A stretch of 64,000 nucleotides of DNA from Adiantum capillus-veneris (Eukaryota; Streptophyta; Polypodiopsida; Polypodiales; Pteridaceae): contig CM043959.1 in assembly GCA_014529385.2 (NCBI GenBank), forward strand, positions 58,382,753 to 58,446,752, read 5' to 3'. Made by a program: the position numbers and the translations under genes. The notes below the pieces were generated by a model, which was given only the letters and a program-made list of their open reading frames with translations, was not told the DNA's origin and did no database searches. Below are positions 1-13,532 of the stretch, piece by piece; position 1 is the stretch's first letter; each line of letters starts with the position of its first letter.

Positions 1-102
1 AACTCATTGCTCTGTCTACAATTTGTTTACATGCATTTACATTTTTAATAGGGAATGTTGCAAATGTGATGTTTTTGTTGGGCCTGTGTTAACGGTGTGC
101 AG

Positions 103-1146
103 GGGTGGAGGAGAACTTGGAAAAGCATGGCATGACTCTGGTCGACTCTCTCGAAAAGTGAATTCCATGCGGGACTTTCTTGCATGTGGTGAATATCTTG
201 TCAAGAGTGGCTTTGCTCATAAGGACTGGTTGACGGCCAAGGGAGTGAGTGCTGGAGGCCTCCTAGTGGCTGCTACCACCAACATGCAGCCTGATCTTTT
301 CCGAGCTGTTATTCTGAAGGTTAGAGTGTACCATTGTTCTACAATTTGCACTAATTTCAGGCTTGCATTTTTAAGCATAAAGGCTTGTTGCCTATTTTCA
401 TTCATGAAACCTTCTTATGTTTGCCTTGGTTTGGTGCCCTTTTAAGATGTAAATAATAATGGCTTGCAACTCTGAATAAATTTACTTGCATACTGATTCA
501 TTTCCTATAATCTTAGTACAAACAATGCGTATTATCATGCCTCTTGCTGCTCAAGCTTGGGTGGGCTATGGGAGCTCTTATGAGCTTCTTGTTTTTCTCA
601 TTAGCGAGCTCTAAATCTGGCATAATCTCTGGTGCAATGATCAAGGTGCCTTTCCTCGACATTGGGAACACGATGCTAGATGAGAGCCTTGCATTGACAG
701 TGTCTGAATATGAAGAATGGGGGCATCCAGAGAAGAAGGAGACTTTTGACTACATTCAGAGCTACACACCATATGATAATGTAAAGAAGGACACTCAGTA
801 TCCTCATATGTTGGTGCTATCTTCCTTTCTAGACACCAGGTGGTCTATACTAATAAATCTTCTTCATTGTCCGTAAAGATGATCGGTCGGGGCTTGTTCA
901 TTTTAAGTAATTTTTGAACTCACATGTCCGTGCTGCAGAGTGGGCTATTGGGAAGCTGCCAAGTGGGTTGCCCGCCTTCGTGAATATAACAAGGCGAATG
1001 TGGAGAGGCTAGTGCTCTTAAAAACAGACATGAATTCCGGGCACTTTACCGAGAGTGGGCGATATCTACATATTGAGGGCACGGCTCTTGAATATGCTTT
1101 TCTGCTGAAAGCAATTGATAGCAGTATATTGAAAAGCAATGAGTGA
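103..1146 (+). CDS. Prolyl oligopeptidase family (S9A, oligopeptidase B/protease II-like) serine peptidase, C-terminal exons
   Basis: Exons at 103-319, 646-839 and 939-1146 join in phase through GT-AG introns (phase 0, then phase 2). The first exon begins inside the family's RGGGELG segment. The catalytic serine lies in GVSAGG, the aspartate in SFLDTRVGYWEAAKW and the histidine in DMNSGHF, so the whole alpha/beta-hydrolase triad is present. Family members cleave short peptides after basic or proline residues, mostly in the cytosol or organelles. The order of motifs and the YWEAAKWVARLR block resemble oligopeptidase B more than prolyl endopeptidase. The beta-propeller N-terminus lies upstream of the window. 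The stop TGA is at 1144-1146. Nothing looks broken in the visible part; exact substrate class is inferred. Confidence 0.9.
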
Positions 1147-2496
1147 GCTGGCTATATGTCTTATTGGTTCCAGGCAGTCGCTGCTGTTGGGACATAAAGA
1201 TACCAAATCAGTTTCAATGGCCAAAGTAGTGGGATACGAAGATGCCAAAGCAGTTGCTGATGTTGGGATGCAAAGATACCAAAAGCAGTTTCAGTGGCCG
1301 ATGAAGTGGTTCCTCTCACACCATCATCTGGCTATTTTGACTGACCTGGCATGAAGTTTACGCATCAATAATTTCCCTTTGGCGAAGTGCAGTGAGTGAG
1401 AAGGGAGCTCTATTTCATGGTAAATTGACCCTTGGAATGTCCCATTTAGTGCTTATTTCTGTAGATTCAGATCAAGAGATCCTGGTTTTTTGGGTCTGTA
1501 CCGAAGAAACTAACCCTTTCGCAGCGGAGGGACAACACAAAGGAGGCTACAGTAACACCCATGTCAGAATGGATTCTTTCAAGAGCTTGGAGATGCTACT
1601 AGATCACATCAGGTGATTCTAAAACATGGCAGGATATTTCACTAATTCGATTCGCAGAGTACTGTTGCAAACGCATTTATTTTTCTTTGTAGTCCATGGT
1701 CAAGTTGTGATGTTGATAGTTGATAGCTAATGCAAAATACTTTGGAGTGAGGGGTCCCTGATATTTTGCATGAGGTTCCCTGCTAAGATGAAAAAGGCAT
1801 TATATTTTGTCATGTTGCATTGTCGTCTTGGAAGCAGATTCATGGCTTTAATTTCCACTCAAGCTGTGACAGCAATCTTCTCACCCACTCTTATCTGTAG
1901 TAAAATCTTCCCCACATCATGCTGCCTTCAGACTTTGATGTACACATCTTGGAAAATCACTAATGTCTAGAGAAGTTTTGGACCCACATTTGTGGCCATG
2001 CATATCAGCGCATCTGATTGTCTGTTTTTAGTGATCATGGTTTCAAATGAAGAATTACCATGTTGCTATTGATGTCCAATAAATATGTGCTTATCAAGCG
2101 TAAATTTCTATGGATAACTTCTAGACTAATAGTTCTAGAACAAGGGGACAAAATGACAATGCTTGCCCGTGATAGCCACTCGAGAAAGAACCCCCTTGTC
2201 TGTGCACATACACATCTGTTAAGTTCACTCTCTGTCTTCCAATCTTCAAGTTTATGTGGCCTTTTACTTTCAATGTAAAACATGATCTTCATGGAATCCC
2301 AAGTTTTGCAGTACTATATAGATGTATGCTATCTAAATTATAGTTGAGATAAATAGCGTCCTTGATGAAAGGTCCATGAAAACTATAAGCAAGGATTTAT
2401 TTAGAATGCAAAGATTGTGCATAACTCAATTTTCGTACCCAAGTCTTGTTTTTTGAGAGTTATGAAATGATGCGGATTATGGTTAAAAACATCATT
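1147..2496. other. Downstream/intergenic stretch after the S9 peptidase gene
   Basis: This stretch holds the probable 3' UTR and intergenic DNA. Two imperfect copies of a segment around TTGGGA(T/C)..AAAGATACCAAA lie near 1184-1220 and 1255-1296, a small local duplication just after the stop codon. The open frames here have no recognisable domain. I see no gene. Confidence 0.4.
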
Positions 2497-2678
2497 TGTA
2501 ATGAGTAACTATTCTAGTTGCAGAAGCCGTGGTGCGATGGCACTTCCAATTGTAAATATAAAGCCCTTTGACCCATTGAAATCTATTTTTGGTTTAACTT
2601 ATGGTAGCTTTAGTATATAAGGTATCTAGGTCATCTTGTAAAGAAAATTTTTAATCTTAACCAAGGTTTTGTGTTGCT

Positions 2679-2715
<37 letters not shown>

Positions 2716-3348
2716 ATGAACTTCATCCAAACACTATTCTCTGTCCGCTCATCGCATTGGAGATCCGACTACACCATTGTGATAGGCTTGGAGAGAGTTA
2801 CGCAACAATGCTAAGCATTTTACGTGAGACGGAGCGCATGCGCTAACATATCTACGAGCTATTTGTGGTCGTAAGTGTATCAAACAATGTCTATTTTCTT
2901 CGTGCAAGTAGTCGTTAGAATCGTGGTGACATAAGCTACGTATAAATACTCGGATTTTATTTTTGGGCACTTTCAAAATTCTGCTCTGTCTTCATACGCA
3001 TTCGTAACAGATGGGTTTGGAGTGAGGATTTTGAGTGTAGAGGCTTTGAGATAGGTGTATCCTAGTGAGGGGATGGTGTTCCTTAAGTTTCGTACGATTT
3101 TGATATGATTTGATGAGTTTTTTTTCGTTTGTGTGTATGTGGGTTGGGTGGTGTAGTTGAGAACAGTGAGATTCTTGATTTTGGTTTAAATGGCCTTCAG
3201 AGTGTTGTATGTGGGATGGTCTTAGCTTGACAAGCTAAAGAGATTGCAACTGTGCGTCTGTCGTGTAATCTGTGTTCTCGATTGACATTATGTTGATCAA
3301 TGTAGTGTTGCATGTACTTTGTAGGTGGTGTGATTCGCTCTCGCAACA
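2497..3348 (+). repeat. 5' LTR of element E1
   Basis: This is a direct copy of 13533-14382. A TATA-like TATATAA lies at 2614-2620, in the same place as in the other LTR. An (AG)n tract at about 2680-2714 is nearly absent from the 3' copy, so it expanded after insertion. The LTR ends CTCTCGCAACA. Confidence 0.85.
2614..2620 (+). promoter_or_regulatory. TATA-like box in E1 5' LTR
   Basis: TATATAA is kept at the same LTR position in the 3' copy (13650-13656). It is a plausible core promoter for the retroelement transcript, by position only. Confidence 0.4.
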
Positions 3349-3349
3349 T

Positions 3350-3368
3350 TGGCGCCGTTGGTGGGGAC
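3350..3368 (+). promoter_or_regulatory. Primer-binding site of E1 (TGGCGCCGTTGGTGGGGAC)
   Basis: The site begins one base after the LTR end. It resembles the TGGCGCCGTTGCCGGGG primer site common in plant Ty3 elements, which is complementary to a tRNA 3' end (usually given as tRNA-Asp). It differs at about two positions. Confidence 0.7.
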
Positions 3369-3369
3369 A

Positions 3370-5846
3370 TAAGAACTTAAGTAGGTAATCCTACTAACAT
3401 TCGTGTGATGGTTGCTTGCTTCAGTTTTGACTAAAGAGAGCATTTTTCTTAAGTGGATCCGAAAGAGGATATTTCGAGATCAAGTGGACAGCCAAGAAGC
3501 GTGTGTCTTATCGAGGGTCTGTAACTAAATAGATTTAGTTAAGATTTATAGTATTTGTTGTAGATTAGTAGTTGTTGGTAGTCGAGTGAGTTGTGAGGTG
3601 ATAAAAGCGTTTGCTAGTCCATGTGTGGTAGTGAAGCGTTTTGTATTCACAAATGCAAAACTCATATAATGAGTAGGAGTAGCTTTAGGTAAGTGATTTG
3701 ATTCTTATCCAGAGCTATTCATCATTGATTTATTTATTGAAGTGTTTGTTTGCTTTTATAATCATGAAAAAGTTTGATTTTGAGGGCAAAATATAATAAA
3801 TCTGTATTGTTGACATTTTTTCATGAATGATTGATGTGCATATAAGAGAGCATTTGCAAGAGTCTGTGAAGAAAAATTAAAATTCTGCAAATATGGACAT
3901 CATACGCATATGATGTCTCAAGAGACTTGGAAATCAAATTTGAAAAATTTGTCTGCACTAGAGTGTTCAAAAGGGGTGTTCTACTCTAGGTACACCTTAA
4001 AACTAGAATTTTGATTTTACATTTGGTACCGCAAACACAAAAGTTGAGAAACAAAAGACTGAACATTGAAAAATTACCTTATTTGAGCTTGAAATGGTAC
4101 AAAAACTGCTGAAAGGGCTTAAAATCCTAGTAAGGAGACCATAAAGACCATTTTGGACTTGGCCAGAGTTGCAAATTCACAAGTAGTCATCATACGCGTA
4201 TGAAGACTCTTGGACCAATTTTTAAACAAAACTGACTATTTGTCATTATAGAGTGCTTTGACACATTGTTTTGAGCATCCTAACCAAGTTCATGGAAGGT
4301 GACAAGTAAATTTTTTGTTTTGAGAGTAATTCTGAGCTTTAAAGTTTGCTGTGATCATATAGCTCCAGTGCTTGGTCGATGAGAGTGCCGGTAGTGGTCG
4401 AATGAGTGAGCTCTGCATTGACGGCTGCTCCTCTGGCTGTCCCATATCTGGTGAAAAGAAATCTGTAATCTGTCTCTGGGACTGTCTCTCTCTAGCTCTC
4501 CCCAGCAAAGTGTCTCTATATCTGTGTAACTCAAGTAGATATAGCCCAAGACATCTCTGATCCTCATAACTCATGACCCTAGAGAAAGGACCGAAACCCT
4601 CTCTGAATAAGCAGTGGAAACAGCCCCGAATCTCATAGTACACTGTGCAATGACATATGTAATGTAGCTTTGTCTCTGGCTCTAGCTGGCATAAGCGGCA
4701 TATCCTGTTGTCTGTTGGTATCCCTCTGAAACTACCAGTCTCAATCTCCAGCTGATGTGAGGATGTGCGTATCTGACTAATGGCACACCGCAAACCATGA
4801 GATGTGTATCCATGTAGCTGGGTCGAATCACAAACCCATCTTCTGTGAGGTGGAGAAGATGCTCCTATTCTTGTTCCTAGCCAAAATTTCATTGCATCTG
4901 GAGGACATTTGGTTAAAAAGTGACAAAAGACAAAAACAGGGCACTTGCACAAAAAGTGTCGAAATTGAATTTTGAAATTTGCTAAGAGTTGCTTGAGTGA
5001 TAAAGAGTCTTTAAGATAAAATTCACATCATTTTGCCACAAAAGACATCATACATTTATGATGTGTCAAGTCGCAAATTAGTTACAAAAGTGTTTTCCAT
5101 CACAAAATAAGCCTAGAGACCAAGTTTCATTTAATTTGAATCACTTTTGGCATAGCTACCTCCGAGGGAAGTTGCAAGCAACCAAATATAAAAAAGAGTG
5201 ATAGACATAACTAAAAGTGTCAAAATCACAAACTGAGACTTGGGTTGGATAGAGTACGTCAAGGAGAGTTTACAATTAAAGTTTGGAGAAATTCTGAGTG
5301 AGGAGACATGATGTACGTATGAAGACTCAAGGCAAAGGTTGAGGTCAGACAGAAACTTTGACTACTCAAAAGGACTTCCTTTTGACCCTAGAATTCCAAA
5401 TATCATTCTAAAATAATATTTGGACACATAGAAGTGGACCAAAGCATATATCCAGTGTTCACACTCTGAAATCACCAGAATTGACCTATAGAAAGACAAT
5501 GCGATATAAGACCGTTTTGACCATAAATTGAGTTCTCAGTATCGGGTTAAGAAACTTTTTTTTATCAAAACATAGCGCAAGAGTAGCTCTACAATGTTTA
5601 GTGTAACCCTTGAATAACAATCAAAGACCTTGGGGTCATTCATAATTGGTAAGCGTTCAAAAAAACGTCGTTTAAGGCCTCAAAATGCATCCGGAAGTTA
5701 GGAGTGTCTAAAAGTGATAATTTGAGAGAATTGTGAGGAAACGGTCAGGATTTTGGACATACTTTCGACTTTTTCCTAACCAAAGCACTTGAACATATTG
5801 GAATAAGATTGCTTACATCAAGCTAGAGCTGTTAAGCCCAGAAATC
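3370..5846 (+). other. Long untranslated leader of E1 with recurrent palindromes
   Basis: No coding sequence belongs to the element here. Imperfect palindromes of the type CATCATACGyrTATGA(T/A)G, followed by a CTCAAG or CTCTTGG-like sequence, recur near 3897, 4185, 5045 and 5302. An antisense LINE fragment (about 4356-4870) is inserted in the middle. Confidence 0.5.
4356..4870 (-). mobile_element. LINE fragment (3' end of ORF2) inserted antisense in E1
   Basis: The minus strand encodes the LINE C-terminal region: an RTSSHQLEIETG segment, then a Cys/His motif (CRLCQLEPETKLHYICHC), then EIRG and RQITDFF. The same order occurs in the LINEs at 43.6 kb and 57.6 kb. No 5' part and no (TC)n tail are present, so both ends are truncated. 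It lies inside the E1 leader and is probably younger than the E1 insertion. Confidence 0.8.
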
Positions 5847-8800
5847 ATGTCTACTATAGATTCAAACTCAGCTTATACAAGCTCTGGGATCCCAGCGATA
5901 GAGGAGCATCCGCCCATAATGGATCTTCCAAACTTGCAATTGATAAAGGCCAATTTTGTTGAGAGAGTTTGGATGATAGATCATGAGAGTGAAGGACTCT
6001 ATATAAACATTGACGGTAGTGAGGTCAACCTTAATAGGTGCTTAGAGCCATATTTTGAAGAGCTGACAGATTACAAGCTCTTATATGTATACATACGGAG
6101 TCGATAATCATCAATGAAAATCTATAGTTGTTGACAAGTATGGACAAGAATACAGAACTGTAGAAATAACAAATCAACTGAATGTATTAGAAATATGTGG
6201 ATATTTGGTCAATGAAGGACCCCAGATACCTCCACCAAACATGAGAATTCCTACGAGAATTCCAAAAAGGGAGCCACCTGGATTCTCTCCTAGAGCGATA
6301 ACGAGAGATAAGATGATCACAGAGATGACATACATGTCTCCTCAAGTGAATCTCCCTAATGGATCAATCTCCAATAGAACGACCAATCCCTTCAAAAAAG
6401 ACCAATATATAATCAGGTATCAATCGTACCAAACAAGGAGAGTGGAAATGCCGATCTATCTATCAATGACAACGTGGGACCAAATACACTACAATCATTA
6501 CAATATGGGTTACATCAAGGATGCCATACCAAAATCAAATATCAATAAAGGTGGTTATCTGGTCATCCCAGAACCAAGTGCACCACCACTATTCCCATCA
6601 TATCCGTATTTGAGTGAAGGTCGAGGACCAACGTTAGACCGACTACAAAAGGGTTACCCTATGCAAAAAGAGTAAGAATCAAGAGAGAGAGTTTCAGGAA
6701 GATCCACATGTTGTGAGACACTCACAACAAGGATATAAAGGTCTGAAGCAAAAGAAGGATTGGGAGAGTCTATGGTTAGACTTATAGAAAATCAGCGAGT
6801 TAAACCGTCCCAAGTCTAGAAATAGGTAAACATAAAATATTCCGGAGATAAAGATCCGAGAGGTCACGTAGCGGCTTTCAGAAGAGTAATTAGGGCAGAG
6901 GAAGTTTTGGATTTTGCGACACAGTTTGCAGGACTCGGACTGACTCTCAAAGATGATATGGCTATATGGTTCGACTTAGTGGAAAGACAAAATTTAGACG
7001 AGTTGTTTGAAGAATTCATCGAACAATTCTCGTAGAAAGGCATAGCTCACAATACGATGTCACAAATTCACAGATTCAAGCAAAAAGAGGGTGAATTAGT
7101 GCGCAAGGCGGCACTACCGCTCAAGAGATATGTCAAGTTCTGTCTGAGAGTGAAACTATCTACACAATTACGAATGATGTTGATCTTTATCCAGGGAATG
7201 AGACATGCAGGTCTTCAGAAGGATCTGCATATGATAAGGAGTCTTACGCTAAACGAATTAATCAAAGAACCTCTTTATCTAGTGGATAATTGTAAAAAAT
7301 ATACAGAAAAGGATTACAAGAGTCAAGAGGACGACACATTTTCTCAGCACAATGATTCACAAATGACTGAGTCGATTGTAAAACCAGTGGAACCTATCGA
7401 TTCGGAAAAGTTTATCGACGAGGAAATAGTCAAGAGGTTAACTCCTGTTGTAAGGTCTGATTTGGGGAAGTCTACGTGGTGCGAACTTGAGAGAAAATGG
7501 ACAAAGCATACGAGGGAAGAGTGCTACTATATCATGGAATATGTAAGGGAGAGGTATGTACAACTTGTTCTAGTAGCACCTACTCCACCTAGATACGTTA
7601 CACGGAATGCGCTAGGTCCAGTAGGAGTTTCAAGGCCACAGCCTATCTTAGAACAACAACCTCCGCGGCCAGGTGCTAGAATGTATGTAGACATGAGATA
7701 CATGCCGATGATGGAAGCATCTAATAAACAAGCACTAGTACTAACTACAATATATTATAACAACCAAAGCAGGTATTACCCTTTGAAGCCACAAAAGATG
7801 AGAGAAACACATGGAGTGGTGAGACCGGTACAACCTCCACCTCCTACGTTTTGACTTGAAGAAAGAAGGTATGAGGTGGACAAAAGGACATTGCGGTTCA
7901 TTGTGAATAGTGGCTTGGTTAGGTGAGAGCGTGTTTACAACCAAGAGGAAATGCAAAAAGAAGCTCCTCAACCAGAGGTAGATTGTCACAAAAGCTGTGA
8001 CAACCACTTGGTCAAACAATGTCCTTACATGGAGATCACTCAAGTAAATGCCTGTTGTCTTTATTGTGACGTCATTCACTTGATCCCCGACTCTCCAAAA
8101 AACCCAAACCAACTCAGAAAGATCACAACAAATGTCTCAGGGATCGTTCAGCTATCCATAGCTCGAAAAACAAAAACGTTGTACCAATACAAGTAGTTAC
8201 GAGAGCGCAAGCTCAAAAAGAAGCTTACCAGAGACAGAGAAAATAAAAATTAATGTGAGACCAGAGACGGATGATGAACCAAAGACCAAAATACCTAGTC
8301 AAAAATTTAAGAGCAAATGGAATAGTTGGAAAGCTAAAAAGGCTAGGATGAAGCATGTAGAAAATGAGAGTAGAATTCCCTAGCTGAGGAGCGTGCCTAA
8401 GCTAAAGATAAGATAAGACAACATGAGGAAAGGATTGCACCTCCTCTTATGTGGATGTCTCAATCTCCACAAGAACCATCCACGGAAGAGAAACTGAGAA
8501 GGGCTAGTTTAGGAGGATCAGTGTTGGTTGAGAAGGTTAATGAGCCATTAGATGTCCTCTTAAAAGCGTATGAGACACTGGTCAAAAATAACCAAACCCA
8601 AGAACAGAGGTGGATGACATATCCCTATGTGGAACTAAAAAAGCAAAGGTTTGGAATGTGCCAAAAAATGATTCAAACGGTCCAAGCTTTACTAGAACCA
8701 CCAATTCTAGATGTAAGTCTTGTCCTAACTATACCAATAATCATACCAAACCAGGAACGAATAGAGCCAGATCCCAATCACGAGCACGGACCAAAGCTCA

Positions 8801-10091
8801 AGGACCCAACATTAGAACCAAAGATAGTGTTGAATACCACAGATAACTCTAGAGAGGCCAATGAATCCAGTGAGCTAAGCACACGAGTAAACCAGACTGG
8901 TGAAGGAAGAGTAATGTTTCTTCCACCAATAGAGAAAATTGAAGTTAGATTTGAAGTGAATCTAGAAGTTGAATCGTATTGGGGAGACCAAGGATCTGTA
9001 CAATCTATGGACAATCAACCCCATTTGATAAGAACAATACCACCTATATGGGAGAGCACAAGGCTAAGTCAGATGTTATTGCAGTCCTGTCACACAGAGA
9101 CTCTCTTTCGAGAAAGTCATTGACTCTAAAGGGCTGATAGACATTTTGTCGACACCTGTGACGCGTACGATAACGTTAGCCAAGTTTCTCAGAATAAGAC
9201 CAAACATGTGGACTACTGTGGATAAATGTCCAGAGAAATTTGGTGTGAAAGACCCAACAACTCAGATACAAGAAGGGATCAGAGAACTTGAAATGTCTCA
9301 CCTAAACACTAGGCCAGTGTCATTAAACAAGGTAGGTGAGTATTGTGAAGGTGAGGATGGCAACACAACCATCCCTTTGAGTTCCAAAGTATCACCACCA
9401 TGGCAATTTTAGACAGTGTAGCTCGAGTTGCCATCCCTACCAAAGAGATTTAAAAAAAAAAGGAAAAAAAAGCTTCCTTGAGAGCCACGCGAATGAAATT
9501 GCAGTTAGCTGATGGATATATGGAGAAACCCCTAGGGCTCCTCGAGAAGGTAGTCGTCACTTCTTGCGACATTGAGTATGAGCATACCTTTGCTATTGTT
9601 GATTTTGGCAAGAAGAAGAAGTACGACATGATATTGGAAAGACCATTCATGCCGCAATTGAAAATGGTCCAGGACTGGGGATATGACCATATGTACATTA
9701 GACACATGGAAACCACTACGAGAATAAATCTTAAGGACCAAGTTACAAGGACGTGAACCAAACCCTTGTAGAAGAGTTTGATTCCGCCGGAGGATTAGAA
9801 CTTCCAGCATGGTTAGGACAACCGAAGGAGTTATGGATGTGTGGAGCCTCCCAATGTGGTAGCTTGAAACAAGAGGAGTGTATTCTAGAGAGGCCAGTTG
9901 AAGATAAGGATCATATCCCAAAACCATTTTCTGAAGAAGCATTAGAGCCACTAGAATGGGAACACATCTTGGCTACTCTGGATGTGTGTGCTATTCAAAA
10001 CGGTCCAACAACGAAGTTTTGTGATAAAGATCACTTTGATATCGTTCCTTACTTTGTAGTGAGTGTGATCCACGAAAACGAAGAGAACTAA
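5847..10091 (+). pseudogene. Decayed gag-protease region of E1
   Basis: Frames starting at 5847 and 6205 give a gag N-terminus. A gag core (SGDKDPRGH... LFEEFIEQFS) starts near 6841, is broken by TAG at 7033-7035 and continues in the same frame to 7854. The same frame resumes at 7951-8196 with a loose zinc-knuckle-like CHKSCDNHLVKQC, and at 8449-9123. A retropepsin-like part lies near 9398-9756 with LQLADGYMEKPLG and YDMILERPFM. The active-site triplet reads D-S-V (codons near 9410-9418) instead of DSG/DTG, followed by an early stop. Most breaks are in-frame stops, as expected from base substitution. A Glu/Asp-rich tail follows to 10091. The frames are not a translatable gene. Confidence 0.75.
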
Positions 10092-13000
10092 GCATTGACA
10101 AGTTCCAAAGATGAAGAGCAAACAAAGGAATGTAGCGAATCAGAAGACGAGTTCTATGACTCTCTAGAACACTCGGAGCTTCAAGAAGATGCCGACAATA
10201 GAAATTTGGACAGCATAGTAGGTGACATGAGGCGCAACCGCAATAAGCATCCTCATACGTGGCATCTATACAAGAAGAAAAGACTCGGTCAAGAAGAAGA
10301 CGGCCATGGCAACGAGCTAACAATGCTCTAATCAACTGGCTAGAAAAGTCCTTCCAGAAACTGCAATCCAAGAGCAAACAAACATTAAATTTTCATAACT
10401 ATCGGTTTCAACATCGATTCGACGATTTTTCGGGTTTAGTGTTCTTCTCGACGTCAGCCGTTGACTTTGAGCATTAACGGCTCGGCTTTGACTACACGCT
10501 TTACGGCATCGACTCTCGGAAATTTTCCTCTACGACTCGACATCGACAGCTCAACACCGGCTTTGAGCATTGACAACTCGGCGCATCGGTTTTGACAACG
10601 ATTAGGCGGCTATTCGGCTAACGTACTTCCGCTCGGCGACAGAAGACATCGAGGACGATTTTTCGACCTCGACACAATAGGAGACCATAGAGAGAGAGCA
10701 GCATAGGCTCTCCTCTAGCCCCCATCTGGAGCGGCCCGACTCCGACGTACTCTCCACGACATGCCGACTTCAACGTTTTCTCCAGTTTCTGCTACGACAA
10801 ACAAACACCCCTCCACATACGGCTCGACGGTCCATTGCGGACCAGGTTTTTCTCTTGAGTGCACTTGGCTCTTGGCAAGTGTTTTCAGTCGACGAGTTTA
10901 CCGACCAATGAGGTAGTGTGTGTCAGTTTCCCAGCGGTTTTGTTTACAGGTCGCACAGTCTTTGAAGTAGAGCTTGTGCGGCACATGTAGTGCTCATGTA
11001 CGATTGTGTGGAGCATTCTAGAGAGCTTTTTGCACGGTCTTGTGCAGTTTCATGCTATGTATGCATTATGCGGATATAGCTTGAGCTTGGTATAACTCAT
11101 AGGTAGCAGGTTCGCAGGTTTACAGGTGTTTCTGGATAAGTGTACATCCATAGAGCCACTTGGTCAAGAGTGAGATGTTTTGCTAGGGTTTTGGCAGTGC
11201 TATTTATGCCATTTGTGGATTTTTTTGCTAGTGAGACAATGATGTCTATTTCCATGCATATTAGTGAGATTTTTGAGTTTCTGCTCAATTTTCAAGGGAA
11301 ACTTTGCCATATTTTTTCCAGATTCTCGCCATGGTTTATGTGTATTTGCAGTTTACTCTCTGATGGTTTAGTGGTCGAGATTACTTCCACTCTGGCAGTT
11401 TTCTGCAGTTTTTGGGCTTATGGTTTGGGTTGAGTTTTGGCTCATTTTGCAAAGGAAACTCTGTTTATTTTTCCCTATCTTCTCGCCATAAAAGTTTGCA
11501 CTGTTATGCCATCTTGTACAGTGGTTGATGTATTCCCACTTTAACAGTGATCGAGTGTTTACTCTCACTTGGACAGGTTTTGTTACCTTGGACACAGCTT
11601 GTTGTTCTTGTACCCACTCTTGCAGAAGTGAGGATATCATATGCTTGTGTAGATACAAATAGTCATTCACACATTTCACACGTTTTTGCAAGAAGATTCT
11701 CTTTTGGGATGCATTTTGAGATAGTTTTCTCTCTACTTGCGTATATATTTATGCACTTTATGCTTGGTTGAGCAGTTTGTCTCAATTTATGCTTGCAGAC
11801 AGAAGATTGTGGAGTTGTGTTATGCATATGCGACCATCGATTTTGATGTTATTGGTCAGGGTTGTCATGATTGTGTAGTGGTCGAGTGATCTCCCACTTT
11901 TAATGCCATAAGCAAATTGCTTATACCCAAATCTTGTACATCATAATTTTTTTCCATGCATTGCGTGTGTATGCATAATAGGGCTACATTACAAGGCCTG
12001 CATTGGCACAAATTTTAATTGCCCAAGCACAACACATACCCTTGACGATACCCTGTCATCCAGGAGGACTCCAAATAAGAGGGAGGAAGGCATTCTAAAT
12101 GCGAACCTAATATTATGAATATTAGAGGGTAATATTTTATGAGCTGCATTAATTTTTTGCATTTGATTGTGATAATTTTTTGACAAAATTCAGAGTATAT
12201 GCCCTCATAATAGCGTAAAGGAGGAGTACAGGGACAAAAGCCATATATGAGCCCCTACGGACATGTATACAATGTACACAGTGTTTAGAATTCTATTTGA
12301 ATGATTTTGCTTTTTGTTGAGTTGATTTTTGGTTTTATTTAGTTATTTTTTGAGATTTTCTTGAGAAAAATATGAAAAAAATCCATAATCTAGATGAAAA
12401 AAAGACTGAAGAGATTCCTCAGCAGTACAAAGAGAAGAAGGTATAGAAAAATGACAAAACTTCACGAGGTATGTCTCAAAAGCCATATGTGAAAGGTTAT
12501 AATGTTAGAGGTAAGAAAAGAATGTTGACCAGTTTTCAACAACAATATGAGGCCAAAAATGACTGAGAATGGTCATAAAACTCCGGGATGGCCTACAAGG
12601 ACAAAGAAAGTTGGTGATGTGACTAAATGAAAGCACCCATCAAGTGGAAATTTGCCTATCAGACACTTCACTCGACTACAAAGCCATATACAGGAAGTAG
12701 ATCTTTATATTGTAAATCTTCTATCTTGTATATGATGTAATGAAGCCTAACAAACAAAAGGGACTAATAGTACTGACAAAAAGAAGAAAAAAGGGGGGTT
12801 AGAAATGACAATTCAGTCATCTATTGTGATAGATGTCTTCAGGAGCAACCAGGGATCAAGCCAAATTCTGGTCATCAGTATTGGTTCTACATGTTTAGAG
12901 GATGTTCACGGTCTAATTGATTTCAAGTTTGGCATCCAAAAGGTGCCAAAGATACTCATCAGTCATCTTCGAGACTGAAATCCAAAAAGTTAGCTTAGAA

Positions 13001-13532
13001 AGCCAAATACAAGTCCAAATCAAGCCAAACTTTTTCAGTAAGCTATGAATAGAGAATACAAGCTGAGGGTGAAGAAAATTTAAAAAGGACAGTCTAACCC
13101 CTAGCGAGAGATGCAAATTTTCAAATCTGAAGCCATGATAGCCATTTACATACCCTGTATATCATGTATATGAGTTTTGGGAACAAAATAGCTCATAGAT
13201 GGTCATCTATCGCGAATGATGTCAAATAATGTCTTTTTGAAGCAAGTTACTACCTTGGGAAATTAATTGGGGTTTGTCAGGCTTTAATTAATTTATGTAT
13301 CAAGTAGAAGTAGTATAATGATTTACACAGCACACAAAAGCTAACAATGGCAAATGTGACTTTGATCACCTTGATGCAGGAACAAAGAAGTCCCCAATGA
13401 AAGAGAGCAGACACAAGAGGTAAACAATTGAAGACTCAAAGCCTTAAGTCATTCCTGAAGTTCTAGTAACGCCGACAAGCATTGGACATCAAAAGAGATT
13501 CTAGTAAGGAAATTTAAAGAGGCAGTAGCATT
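10092..13532 (+). other. Non-coding 3' internal region of E1
   Basis: A short acidic frame runs to about 10330. Diverged repeats of CTTTGAGCATTrACrrCTCGGC occur near 10465 and 10571. The rest is AT-rich with no conserved retroelement domain in any frame. A purine-rich stretch (about 13506-13525) before the 3' LTR may be the polypurine tract. Confidence 0.45.
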
